Position numbers and translations under genes: made by a program. The notes beneath the pieces are model-generated. The model had not been told where the DNA came from, did no database searches, and saw only the letters and a list, made by a program, of their open reading frames with translations. A DNA stretch of 64,000 bases from Bacteroidales bacterium. GTDB lineage: Bacteria > Bacteroidota > Bacteroidia > Bacteroidales > Lentimicrobiaceae. This document shows positions 34,251 through 46,900 of this stretch, in pieces (position 1 is the stretch's first letter; each line of letters opens with the position of its first letter). Where the stretch lies: assembly GCA_016705005.1 (NCBI GenBank), contig JADIZB010000022.1, positions 17,142 to 81,141 on the forward strand, given 5' to 3'.

Positions 34251-35327
34251 TTATTTGTATTCAAGGACCTCAATTTCACCTTTAATAACACCAATGGCAT
34301 TCATTGCCAGGGCATCAACATCATCTTCGTCAGGATAAATGGCGATTGCAGCTATCTTTTCCACTTTACCGGTAAGGTTCTTTGTAAATTCATTGTAGTG
34401 GAAGAGATCGCCGGACAGGATAATGGCATCCGGTTTTCCTTCAAGAACTGTGCACATCGCCCCGATCTCCTTGGCTAACTGATATGCCATTGCTGAAAGA
34501 ATAAATGAAGCCCTTTCATCACCGGCAGCGATTCGGTTTTCTATAGTATTCAGGTTTGTAGTGCCAAGGTAAGCATATAATCCACCTTTGGCAGTAATCA
34601 TTTCCATTATTTCTGCCTGGGTATGCTTTCCACTGAAGCAAAGGCGGATAAGGTCGCCGGCAGGGAGTGTTCCGGCCCTTTCCATTGAAAAAGGTCCATC
34701 ACCATCAAAAGCCTGGTTTACATCGACTACCCGACCTAGTTTATGAGCCCCAACAGAGATTCCACCTCCACCGGCATGAGCAACAAGAAGGTTCAGTTCT
34801 TCATATTTCCTGCTGATTGATTTTGCATACTTTCTGGCCACTACCTTCTGGTTCAGGGCATGGAACACGGACTTGCGTTCAAACAGGGGGTGACCGGAAA
34901 TTCTGGCTACATCGGCTAATTCATCAACTACAACAGGATCGGCAATTATTGCTTTTGCATTGGTCATTGCTGCAATATCAGACGCTATGATTCCGCCCAG
35001 ATTGGTGGCATGCATCCCCATAACACCATCGAGAAGGTCTTCCCGCATCCGCTGATTGACTTCATAAACGCCTGATTTAACAGGTTTCACCAGGCCTCCT
35101 CGTGCAACCACTATCTGAAGTTTGTTTACATTGATATCATTATCTTTAAGTTCCTGCAGGATAGCGTTTTTCCTCATTTCAACCTGACCGGGAATACTTC
35201 CACAGGCCGCCAGCTGTTCATCGGTATACTTAATGGTTTTCAGGAAACACATTTTGGAGTCTTTATAGACGGCTATTTTTGAGGAGGTGTTTTTAGGGTT
35301 GATAACCAGAATAATCCCAAGGGTCAT
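34251..35327 (-). CDS. buk: Butyrate kinase
   Basis: Interconverts butyrate plus ATP with butyryl phosphate, the last step of one butyrate-forming route or the first step of butyrate use. The 358-residue length is normal. The acetokinase-type fold shows the phosphate loop INPKNTSSKIAVYKD (about 9-23), VARGGLVKPVKSGVYEVN, HATNLGGIIASDIA, a Gly-rich VAHAGGGGISVGAHKLGRVVD-type block and a C-terminal DAIILSGDL. The usual partner, phosphate butyryltransferase (ptb), is not adjacent. Branched-chain acid kinases share this family, so substrate specificity is inferred. Confidence 0.9.
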   Translation of the reverse strand: MTLGIILVINPKNTSSKIAVYKDSKMCFLKTIKYTDEQLAACGSIPGQVEMRKNAILQELKDNDINVNKLQIVVARGGLVKPVKSGVYEVNQRMREDLLDGVMGMHATNLGGIIASDIAAMTNAKAIIADPVVVDELADVARISGHPLFERKSVFHALNQKVVARKYAKSISRKYEELNLLVAHAGGGGISVGAHKLGRVVDVNQAFDGDGPFSMERAGTLPAGDLIRLCFSGKHTQAEIMEMITAKGGLYAYLGTTNLNTIENRIAAGDERASFILSAMAYQLAKEIGAMCTVLEGKPDAIILSGDLFHYNEFTKNLTGKVEKIAAIAIYPDEDDVDALAMNAIGVIKGEIEVLEYK

Positions 35328-35407
35328 GAGTATAAGATTTAATTGATGATTGAAAAAGATTGATTTTTTTTCATTAACCAGCTTTATTCATTTTTGATTT
35401 ATTGAAG

Positions 35408-35863
35408 TCATCTCAGAAGTCCAACAATTTTTTCAAGATGCAGGGCATCATATTCATCAAAAGAAGCGAATTCCTTGCTATCGACATCCAGAACGGCTGT
35501 GATGTTACCTGTTTTATCGAATACCGGGACTACGATTTCACTTAAAGAACGGGAGTCACAGGCGATATGTCCAGGGAAGCTGTGCACATCGGGTACAATG
35601 ATTGTTTTTTGCTGTTCTACAGAGGCCAGACAAACACCGCCACCATTAAGTATCTGGCAGGCTGCAGGGCCCTGGTACGGACCGACAATAAGCCGGGAAC
35701 CATCCACACGGTAAAATCCGCACCAAAAGAAATAGTCCATTTTGTTATAAAGAATTGCAGCAATGGTAGCCATTCTGGCCGTCTGATCCGGGCTTTTGAC
35801 CATTAAATCAGCAATCTGGGCATACAATCTGAGGTAGCGGCCTTCTTTTTTACCTTTATCCAT
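35408..35863 (-). CDS. msrC: Free methionine-(R)-sulfoxide reductase (GAF domain)
   Basis: Reduces free methionine-R-sulfoxide with thioredoxin. The GAF domain shows the three cysteines needed for catalysis: GPYQGPAACQ, GGGVCLAS and GHIACDSRSLSEIVVPV. DYFFWCGFYRVDG is the typical start of the fold. About 151 residues from ATG 35863; ATG 35869 is equally good. A longer frame from 35914 is unlikely because a -7 motif lies at 35912-35919, so transcription would begin inside it. Confidence 0.9.
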   Translation of the reverse strand: MDKGKKEGRYLRLYAQIADLMVKSPDQTARMATIAAILYNKMDYFFWCGFYRVDGSRLIVGPYQGPAACQILNGGGVCLASVEQQKTIIVPDVHSFPGHIACDSRSLSEIVVPVFDKTGNITAVLDVDSKEFASFDEYDALHLEKIVGLLR

Positions 35864-35911
35864 AATCATAAAGATCAATGAGCATGAAAATTGCAGAAAA
35901 ACTGAACGATT

Positions 35912-35919
35912 CAAATTTA
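35912..35919 (-). promoter_or_regulatory. -7 promoter motif for msrC
   Basis: On the minus strand TAAATTTG matches TAnnTTTG. It decides for the downstream start codons of msrC. Confidence 0.5.
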
Positions 35920-36080
35920 TGCAAAAATGTCAAACGTGGCGAAAAGGCGGGTAGTAATCCTTCAGAATAAATTACGAGAGTCTATAGAGCTGAACCGGTA
36001 AAATCACCGTGTAACAGACGGCCTGTGCCATCCGGCCGAAAAATGTCCTTGCCAGGGAACCGGTTTTCGTTAAATTTTAG

Positions 36081-36088
36081 TACTTTTG
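36081..36088 (+). promoter_or_regulatory. -7 promoter motif for corA
   Basis: TACTTTTG matches TAnnTTTG, 66 bases before the corA ATG. An unusual purine-rich CGGGAGGG stretch (36143-36150) lies 4 bases before that ATG and could act as a Shine-Dalgarno site, which most genes here lack. Confidence 0.5.
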
Positions 36089-36154
36089 CCCACCAAAAAT
36101 ATCCTGAGGGAATGTAGACACAGATTAATATAATCAATAAAGCGGGAGGGCCCA

Positions 36155-37066
36155 ATGATTGAAACCATCAAAATAGGTACGCTAAAGTGGCATCATATAC
36201 TTGACCCCACCGACGAAGATCTGCAATTTCTAAGAGACGATTTCCATTTTCACCCACTTGATATCGAAGACTGCCGGAGCCGGACCAATCAAAGGCCTAA
36301 AATCGATATTTACGATGATTATTATTTCCTGATACTTCATTTTCCTTATTTCGATCGCTGGAACCGTTTTTTAAAGGTCAAGGAGGTCAAGATATTCTGG
36401 GGCAGTGATTATATCATTACGATAGGTAAATCACACTGGGTGGTTAAGAACCTTTTCAACAGCGGCCGAGAGCCGGAAGACAACTATCAGGTGAGGCAGG
36501 TAGGAACAAGCGATGCCCTGCTCTATAAAATTCTGGAACATCTGATGCTCGAATCCCTGTCATTACTCAGTAAGCTTGGAGTGGAAGTAGAATTAATCAA
36601 CAGGGATCTGTTTAACAAAAAGGCCGAACGCACCATTGAAAGAATTTCTCTGACCAGGAAGAACATCATTCTGGTCAATACTGTATTCAAACCTCAGCTC
36701 AGGTTATTTCACAAGTTTGAATCGGGCGACATCGAAGGTTACGCAGAGAATATGGAGGAGTACTGGGGTAATATCCTAGACTACTATCAGAAAATGTGGG
36801 ATATGACCGAGGATTACCAGGAAATCGTTGAAGGCCTTTCAAAAACGTTTGATTCTTTGCAGACCAACCGTACCAATGAAATAATGAAGGTACTCACCCT
36901 TATTTCATCAATTCTTCTTCCATTGACTTTCATCGCCAGCCTGTATGGGATGAATGTCGGGCTTCCCTTGCAGGATACGCATTACTCGTTCTGGCTGCTG
37001 ATTGTTTTTATGGTGATTCTCGCCGGTTCGATGATCTTCTTTTTTAAGAAGAAGCGGTGGATGTGA
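36155..37066 (+). CDS. corA: CorA-family divalent cation transporter
   Basis: A 303-residue inner-membrane Mg2+/Co2+ channel subunit. A large cytoplasmic domain (1-240) rich in helices carries DDYYFLILHFPYF and a long alpha segment. Two membrane helices at the C-terminus (about 245-265 and 278-298) flank the selectivity motif YGMNVG, present here exactly. The basic tail KKKRWM is typical. It belongs to the shorter CorA branch common in Bacteroidota. It faces the giant adhesin gene across a 917-bp gap. Confidence 0.93.
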   Translation: MIETIKIGTLKWHHILDPTDEDLQFLRDDFHFHPLDIEDCRSRTNQRPKIDIYDDYYFLILHFPYFDRWNRFLKVKEVKIFWGSDYIITIGKSHWVVKNLFNSGREPEDNYQVRQVGTSDALLYKILEHLMLESLSLLSKLGVEVELINRDLFNKKAERTIERISLTRKNIILVNTVFKPQLRLFHKFESGDIEGYAENMEEYWGNILDYYQKMWDMTEDYQEIVEGLSKTFDSLQTNRTNEIMKVLTLISSILLPLTFIASLYGMNVGLPLQDTHYSFWLLIVFMVILAGSMIFFFKKKRWM

Positions 37067-37983
37067 GTTAATTCCATGCAATGATTTTAAAAGAATTTTC
37101 CTGGTCCTCATCCGAAACAACAGTTCGGGTTTGGGACAAAAATTCCAATTTTCCACACACGGGACATAAATTTAGAAACATTCTAAATAAGAAAATTCAT
37201 TCATTAAAGGCAAAATGTGATCAGGTTGTGCCGGAATGTAATACAAATTTACGTTAAACATATTATATATATAACAAATAATATAAACTTGAATATATAG
37301 AAAAATTTGTTGAAATGCATCTATAAAAACCCGAAGGTTTATTTGTGATTTAAGTAGTTGGAATACAGAAATATACATTTCGCATAATTATATTAATGGT
37401 TGAGGTCAGATACATTTCGATTTTAATCTAAATCAGAGTTGTAGGTAAAAAGTCAGGTCTGGAGAAATTGCCTGTTTGGGGGTTAAATCAGCAACATATA
37501 TGCAAATTATAAATATATACTTCGATCAGGCAGAAATGATAATACTCTTTAGCAAATAAATTCTACCCGGATCTCAATATCCGATTAACCTGACCTTTAA
37601 ATCATCCCATTACTTTTTACCTGATTGGCTATAAACATTCAATTCAAAAATGGAACTAAAACAGTTGCCTGAAAAAAACTACCAGCACAATGCAGTCCCG
37701 GCGTAAATGTGTTAAATTATTTTACACTTTAAAAAGCATTTCTTCAGGACTTCAACCTTACTTGAAACAGGATCGGCCTATTCAGAAATACTACCTGAAC
37801 CAAACTTTAAACAAAAGGCCATTCCGGTTAAGCTCTCCTCTCCTAATTCTCCAGGCTATTATTTTAGATCAGTTTAAAGGGATCAATTCCTTTTTTCTGC
37901 CTTTATTCTTTACGTTGCTCTTTTAACAATTGCGACGTTTCTTTTAGAAAAAACTAAAGTAATAGATTTAAATACCTCATATC
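37067..37983. other. 917-bp AT-rich gap upstream of the giant adhesin
   Basis: No gene with coding character is visible. A 78-codon open frame at 37690-37926 lacks any recognisable family and was not accepted. Around 37255-37310 the sequence is almost pure A/T with TATATATATAA. No full TAnnTTTG motif lies close to ATG 37984; the nearest resemblance is TATTCTTTA near 37905. The length suggests a regulatory region for the adhesin gene. Confidence 0.4.
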
Positions 37984-40900
37984 ATGAGAACATTACTCCA
38001 ATCAGGATTCGGACAGAGAGTGCAGAAAACAGCCGGAATTTCAGTCAGGTTGTTATTATTGGCTGCCTTTAGTCAACTGGCATTTATTGATCGTGCCAAT
38101 GCGCAGGATGCCTTTATTACCAGCGATGGTCTCACAACCATCTGTGAAGGGGAGAGTACAACCCTTCAGGTAATTATCGGGGCCAGCGAAGGGCCATATA
38201 CTGTGGTCTATAGTGATGGTACAAGTAATTATACTGTCTCGGATTATGAGAGTATTGCAGACCCGGAAGATCCGCAGTATGGAGGAGATCCGATTATTGT
38301 ATCGCCTGTTGTCACCACGACCTATTCGCTGGTTAGTGTTCATGACGCGGGTAACAATTCTCTACCGGTGAGTTCAGCAACCATTACCATTACGGTTAAT
38401 CCATTACCAACAAATCTGGTAATTACTGTTAACCCTGCATCGCCCGTTTGCCCATCGGTTAACTTTACCATTTCGGCAACAGCAACAAATGGTAATGCCT
38501 ATGAATTATGGAACCAGGCCAATACTGTAAAGACCGATGATCTGCCGTATACAACTTCAATTACTTCGACTTCTCATTATACAGTAAGGGCGATCAGTTC
38601 CTTTGGATGCACAATTTCGCAGGCCCTGACCGTGAATCTGGAAAGTACCCCACCGTCAATCACCTGTCCGGGCAATCAGACCCTTAATCCCGGAGCCGGC
38701 ACCTGTAACGCTTCGCTTCCCGATTACAGGGGAAGTGTTACCGTGAGTGATAACTGCACCCCATCCGGGTCAATCACGCTCAGCCAGAGTCCCGCACCCG
38801 GAACGGTAATTTCCGGACACAACACCAGTCAAATTGTTACCATCACCGCTACTGATGCTGCAGGAAACACAAATTCCTGCAATTTTAATGTTACGCTGGT
38901 CGATAACATCAACCCCCAGATTTCATGTGTAGGCAATCAGACCGTTCCTGCAAGTGCAAGTTGTACCTATACACATTCTGGTACAGCCTGGAATCCCGCC
39001 GGAACAGATAACTGTACTGTTGCATCTGTTTCTTATTCACTGTCAGGTGCCACCACAGGTACCGGTACCAATCTGAACGGAGTTACTTTTCAGCCTGGAA
39101 CAACCACCGTTACCTGGACAGTGACCGATGGTGCAGGTCGTACTTCGCAGTGCAGTTTTAATGTATCAATCGAAGATAACGAGAATCCAACGGTAAGTTG
39201 TCCTGGCAACCAGTCTGTCAATACTGCTGCCGGAGTTTGTACCTATACCCACAGCGGCACCACGTGGAATGTAACTGCGAATGATAACTGCGCAGTGGCT
39301 TCAATAAGCTATGTTCTTTCAGGGGCAACCACTGCTACAATTCCTTCAACCCTTAACGGAGCCGTTTTCAACATTGGATTGACCACTGTAACAGTAACGG
39401 TAGCTGATGGTGCTCCGATTCCCAATACAGCTTCCTGTAGTTTTACAGTGACTGTTAACGACAACCAGAATCCGAACATTACCTGCCCCTCAAACATATC
39501 GGTAAGTAATAGCGCAGGAAACTGTTCTGCCAGTGTTACAGTTCCGGTCATTGTTTTTGGAGACAACTGCGGAGGTTCTTCTATAGCCTGGAGTTCGACC
39601 GGTGCCACAACACTGAGTGGCAATGGTCAGATCGGCACCCAGACCTTTAACATTGGAACAACAACCATAACAGTAGTTGCCACCGATGCCTCAAGCCGGA
39701 CAGCACAATGTAGTTTTACTGTGACGGTGAACGACACTGAAAATCCGACCATCACCTGTCCGTCAAATATTACGGCAGACAATGGCATCGGACTCTGCAC
39801 CACCAATGTGGCAATACCATCAATTACCTTTGATGATAATTGTCCGGGCGAATCTATCTCCTGGAGTACAGCCGGTGCAACTTCTCTGAGTGGCAACGGC
39901 CAGCCGGGAACCCAAACCTTCAATGTCGGGATCACAACCATTACGATAACAGTAACTGATGCGGCCAACAACACCGCATCCTGTAATTTTACGGTTACAA
40001 TCAGCGACAACGAAGATCCGACCATCACATGTCCGTCAGATATTTCAGCCAATAACGGAGCAGGCTTATGTTCGGCCAGTGTTGTTGTACCTGCTGTAAC
40101 ATATGATGATAACTGCGCCGGATCATCCATTGCCTGGACTCTGAGTGGAGCTACCACCGGATCCGGCAACGGTCAGATCGGCACCAGATCCTTTTATGTG
40201 GGTACTACTACTGTGAACTATACGGTCTCTGATGGTGCTTCTCCAGCCAATACAGCAACCTGCAGTTTTACAATTACAATTAGTGATAATGAGGCTCCTG
40301 TTATCAGCGGGTGTCCTGCCAACATTACCAGAACGAGTGGTGCCGGTGTTTGTACCGCAACTGTATCATGGACTGAGCCTACAGCTGCAGATAATTGTAC
40401 TGCAGCCGGAAACCTTGTCTGGACCAAATCACATCTGCCAGGAAGTGTATTTTCAGCTGGTACAACCAATGTTACCTATACGGCAACAGATGCAGCAGGA
40501 AACATCAGCAATGTATGCAGTTTCACTGTGACAGTTGTTGACAATCAGAAACCTGTTATCAGCGGGTGCCCAACAAATATAAACACCGGAACAGGTCCCG
40601 GCAGTTGTAATGCGGTTGTTTCATGGACTGAACCAACAGCTACTGACAACTGCACAGCTTCAGGATCACTGGTCTGGACAAAATCGCATTTACCGGGTGC
40701 TACCTTCAACACCGGAACAACTACGGTAACTTACACAGTTGCCGATGCCGGCGGAAATGTAAGTAATCCCTGCTCATTTACAGTAACCGTAACGGATAAC
40801 ATTGCCCCAACGGCCACCTGTAAACCGGCAACAATATATCTTAACGGTTCGGGAACGGCCACGCTTGCCATCATTGATGTAAATGATGGATCTACCGACA

Positions 40901-43900
40901 ATTGTACTGCCCAGGGCAGTCTCGTGATCACCCTGAGCAAAACAAATTTCAATTGTTCCAATCTGGGTGCCAACACAGTTGTAATGACTGTAAGAGATGC
41001 ATCCGGCAATCAGAGTACCTGTAATGCAACGGTAACAGTTGTTGATAATACACCTCCGGTAATATCTGCAACAGCCGGAACTGTGACATCAAATGTGAAC
41101 GCAAATTCAGGTGTTTGTTATTATACTGTAAACGGCAATGAGTATGATCCATCTGTGACGGATAACTGTTCGGGAACAGTTCTATCCTATTCGGTAACAG
41201 GAGCCACTACATTAAGTGGTACAGGTTCACTGGCCGGGAAGCAATTGAGTAAAGGAGCGAATCTTATTACCTGGAGTGCTACTGATGGATCAGGAAATAC
41301 AGTAGTAGTTCCATTAGCATTTACCAAAACAGTTATTGATAACCAGCCACCTTCGATATCAAGTATCGGGAATCAGAACAGAAATACAAATACAGGTTGT
41401 GGATATACTGTTTCAGGGTCAGAATTTAATCCGACATATAGTGATAACTGCGGTGCCGGGAATCTTATCATAACTTATTCCATAAACGGTGGAAGTGCCG
41501 TTCAATCGAATTCACTAGCAGGTGTATTGCTTGCAACCGGTATCAATACCATTGTCTGGACAGCCAGCGATGGACTTAACAGCAGTACCAGTACCTTCAG
41601 GGTAACTGTGGCCGATGATGATGCACCCTCAATTACATCAATCAGCAACATAACCATTGAAATTTCGGTAGGTTGTGGTGCCGTTGTCAACTGGACCGAA
41701 CCGGTAGCAAGTGATAACTGTGCTGTGACTGTTTTCGGTCAGGTTACAGGACTTGCGAGTGGAAGTACATTCCCGATCGGGACCACGCTGATCCGCTATC
41801 GCGCCCTTGATGCAGCCGGAAATTCAACATTTATGAGTTTCAATGTAATTGTAAATGACCTGACACCTCCCGATCTTACCTGTCCTTCAGGAAGTCCTTT
41901 TTCAAGGGTGACCGGAGCTGGTGTTTGTTTTTATTCCGTCAGCGGAACAGAGTTTGACCCTACCACCAATGACGGATGCCCTGTAACGGCCATCAACTCG
42001 TTTGACGGAACCAATACCCTTGCAGGTAAGCAATTACCGGCAGGTAATCATACCATTAACTGGACAGCGACCGATGGATCGGGAAATAATTCGACCTGTT
42101 CAGTTGAGGTCAATGTTACAGATAATCAGAATCCGACGTTTGACCAACCGACCGGAAATCCGGCAGGAAGCTATGCTTATACAAGGAATACAGACCCGGG
42201 CGTTTGTTACTACACCATACCAGGAACGGATTTTGACCTGAGAAACATCTCAGATAACTGTTCTACTGAAACACCTACCTACATAATAACGAAAAACGGT
42301 TCCACCGTTTATACCGGTTCAGGTACTTTAGCCGGTCTTCAATTACCCAAAGACCAGAATTTCCCCTATGCAATTGTCTGGACACTTGAAGATGCCAACG
42401 GAAACATTGTCACAGCTTTGGCTTTTACAATCCTGGTTCTGGATAATCAGCCACCACAGTTCGTTTGTCATGGCAATGAAATAAGGACAGCTCCGGGTGG
42501 CAGCTGCAATTATACGATATCTGGTACCGAGTTTGACCCAACCAGTCTCACCGACAACTGCGATATTCCCGCCAATCTGACCGTATCCTATACACTTGAT
42601 GGTGTTCCGGGAGCAGGTACAACCATGGCCGGCATTATTCTTTCGGCCGGTGTTCATACAATAGTCTGGACAATTGAAGATCTTTCGGGCAACATCAATA
42701 CATGTACCTTTACAGTAACCATCAGGGATACTGTATTTCCAACGATTACTCCAATCGCTGACCAGTCAAGGTTCGCCCCTTCCACTTCATGTGATTATAC
42801 TGCCATAGGTACAGAATTCGATCCGGTAGTAAACGATAACTGTCCATCACCATTGCTGGTTAACAATCAGAACGGACTTGCAACACTTAACGGTTTTGTT
42901 TTTCCGGTAGGAATCACTGTGGTTGTCTGGACTGCCACTGATGCATCAGATAATGCAACAACGATGGAATTTGAAGTAAATGTAATTGACAATATACCAC
43001 CGGATTATGATATTCCGGCTTCTGAAACCAGAAGTGCTTCCACCGCCCATTGCTATTATACAGCCATAGACGATGAATTTGATCCCCGGAATATTGAAGA
43101 TAACTGTACAGATGCCAACTTCTATATTACAAACGATTACAATAATTACCGATCTCTGGCCTATGAACAATTTCCTGTAGGAACAACGGAGGTTGTCTGG
43201 ACTGTCAGGGATTTTCATGGAAATGTTCATAACGAAACCATTGTGATTACCATCGACGATGATACTGATCCGGTGATCAATTGTCCTTTGAATGCCTATG
43301 TCAGGGTTGTTGATGACGGTCAGACCTACTATACTGTCGGAGTAAATGAATTTACACCGGTAACCACCGACAATTGCGCGGTTATATCATATACCAATAA
43401 TATAAACAGTGGCTCCAACCTGAATGGATATCATTTATCCACGGGTACACATAACATAACCTGGACATCACTGGATGGATCGGGCAATGACACTCAATGC
43501 ACCTTTACGGTTTATGTTGTGACGGATCTGTATCCTCCGGTTACCTGTGTTGGTGATCAGTTAAAATCAGCCGGTAGCGGGGTCTGCAGTTATACAGTGA
43601 CTGGTACGGAGTTTGACGCCACTTCCACTTCGGGTGCAGCAACGCTTCTGAATAATTTTGACAATACTTCTTCACTGGCAGGTTCCGTATTTCCGGTTGG
43701 AACGACTCTGGTTACATGGACAGCCTCTCAGGTGATCAACGGAACCAATTACAGCAACAGTTGCAGTTTTTATGTCACTGTCGTTGACAATGAGAATCCG
43801 GTAATCACACCGGCAGCCAATGTTTCAGTAACGACCAATAACGGTTGTTATGCCACCAGTGTTGATCTGGGTACGCCTTCAACATCTGATAACTGCTCGG

Positions 43901-46900
43901 TTTACTCAACATGGAGTAATTCCCCATACTATTTTGGAATTGGTACAACCACCGTTACCTGGTGGGTTGAAGATATTCATGGAAATACCTCATCAGCCAC
44001 ACAGACAGTTACTGTAACCGACGATGATGATCCTTATCTGAGTTGCCCGGGATCGATCTGCCGTCAGGTTGATGATGGTCAGAGTTATTATACTGTTTTT
44101 GGTCATGAATTTGACCCTTATGGTACCTGGGATTGCTCGGGTATCCTGTCAATTACCAACGATTTTAACGGCAATGCCTCGCTGGCAGGTGCCCAGATTC
44201 CGACATCCGTTACATCCATTACATGGACAGTAACCGACAATGCAAGCAATGTTTCAACCTGTACCATTGCCATTGATATCCGGACCACAGATCCGCCGGC
44301 AGTGACATGCCGCGGAAATGAAACCAGAACCACAGATCCCGATGAATGTAGTTATGTTGCTACGGGAGGTGAATTTGATGTCAGCACTACACAATCGTCC
44401 CCTGCGGTCGTACTGACACATAATATTCAAACGACTACCCCTGGTACTTTACCATACGCCCCTTCAGCAAATTCTCTTGCCGGTGCCGAGTTTCCGACCG
44501 GAACAACAACGATTGTATGGACGGCTACATCCGGTTCGGATGTGAATACCTGCTGTACATTTACAGTCCATGTTTATGACGATCAGGATCCTTCAGTTTC
44601 ATGGCCGGGCAATATTACAGTGAATGTAGATGCTGGCAGCTGCCTAGCTACCGGAGTGGTTGTCGGAACTCCCACAGCCTCCGATAACTGTACTGCATCC
44701 GGATCAATTACTGCTACCAGAACACCATCCGGAACCACATTTGCCATTGGAACCACGAATATTTACTGGACTGTTCATGATTTGAACGGGAACTATGTTT
44801 ACCATACACAAACCGTCACAGTTGTTGACAATATCGCTCCGGACATTGATTGTCCGTTAACGACCTATTACCGTGAATTCAACAATTCGACCGTTAACTA
44901 CTATACAGTTGTCGGAACAGAATTCAGGCCCAATGTAACAGAGAATTGCATACTAACTTCATATATCAATAACCGCAACGGCTGGACAACCCTGAACGGG
45001 GTTCAGCTAACGATCGGTAATCATGCCATTGTCTGGACAGCAACTGATGCCAGTTCAAATACCGATCAGTGTACGGTTAATATTACTGTTGTTGATTCAT
45101 TTGAGCCATTGCTCAGCTGTCCGGAAGATGCTTATCTCGACAGTCCATCAGATCAGTGCACCCATACCGTAAGTGGTACGGACCTTGATCCTGTATTTAC
45201 CAATCTTTCAGTAATTCCCGGCAGGACACTTACCCATAATTTTGCAGGCGCACCACTGAATACTACCTTAAACGGAGCCGCCTTCCCGATCGGAACGACA
45301 ACAGTTACGTGGACAGCCACCCAGACCATCGGAGGGATTGATTATACAAGTACCTGTACCTATGATGTTGTTGTCAGAGACCGCATTGCGCCGGTGGTTG
45401 ACCTTCCTTTCCCGAATGTTTCCCTTCCTGTTGATGATGGTGAATGTTATTCTACAGCTGCCTTAACAGCACCAACAGCAACCGATAATTGTACTGCACC
45501 CGGAAGTCTGACAATCACCAGCAATTCGGCAATGTATTTCCCATTCCTTGTTGGAGTAACCAATATCAGGTGGACCATTGCAGATGCAAGCGGCAATCAG
45601 ACGGTTTATACACAGCAGGTTACAGTGTTTGATGATGAAGGACCGGTAATTACCAATTGCCCGGTTGCCGATGTAACCGGAACAGCAGCAGGTGAAAACT
45701 GTGAAGCAGTTGTTTCATGGCCACCACTGGTAGCAACAGATGAATGTTCAGGTGTTGCCAGTTTTACATCCACCCACTCACCCGGTACTTTATTCCCGGT
45801 AGGGACAACCGTTGTAACCTATACTGCAACTGACAATGAAGACAACGTTTCAACCTGTGTATTTAATGTTGTTGTCAATGATACTCCACCTTCCATTCTT
45901 TGTGTAGGTGACAAAACCAGAAATACGAATTCGGGTAACTGTTCATACCTTGTGCTGGGAAATGAACTGGATCCTGTTGATTTTGATGATAATTGTTCAA
46001 CACCGGCCATAACCTGGAGTTTTATTCATCCTGAAACAGGATTGCCTGTAACAGGTAACAACACATTGTCCGGAGTTGCCATTCCCCGCGGAAGTAATAA
46101 CGGTCCAGGCACGGGTGAGATTACGATCACCTGGACAGCCACAGATGAAAATCTGAATTTTGATGATTGTTCATTTGTACTTACCATAGTGGATGCAGAG
46201 GCACCTGTTATCGTGGTTCCCGGCAACCAGACCCGTAGCACCGACCTGCACCAGAATTATTATACCGTTCAGGGTGGTGAGTTTGACGATGTAACTGCCA
46301 GTGATAATTGCGGTATTGTAACAAAACTCGTAAATGAATATAGTGTTCCGACACTTGCCGGACTTCAGCTACAGATGGGTGAGAACACCATTACCTGGTT
46401 TGCCGAGGACGATATGGGTAACCGCAGTCAGGCTGTTTTCTACGCTTATGTAATCGATACTGAGCCCCCAAGGGTAACCAACGTTCCTGAAAATATTACT
46501 GTTAATACGCTCAGCGGTTGTAGTGTTGCTGTAAATTATACACCTCCGGTCATCATTGATAATGTTACGCTTATCGGAGATCTGGTTATAACTGTTTCAC
46601 CTGACTATGCCGTTCCTGGTTATGTATTCCCTGTTGGGGTAACTGAAGTTACCTATTCAGTTGTAGATGAAACAGGCAATTCCCTGGTTTATACTTTTGA
46701 TGTTACTGTGATTGATAATATCAATCCGACACTTACCTGTGCTGCAGGCAGCCCTGGGAATGAATTCCACAGGGGGACTGACCTTAACCAGGCTTATTAT
46801 ACAACATCCGGGACGGAATTTGATCCTACCGAGTACTTTGATAACTGTGCCGTCACGCTTACGAATAACAGGAACAGTTCGGAATCACTGGCCGGCGTTA

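Noticed and set aside
37690..37926. Small open frame of 78 codons before the adhesin
   Set aside because: No recognisable motif, signal peptide or promoter; composition matches the surrounding non-coding AT-rich sequence.
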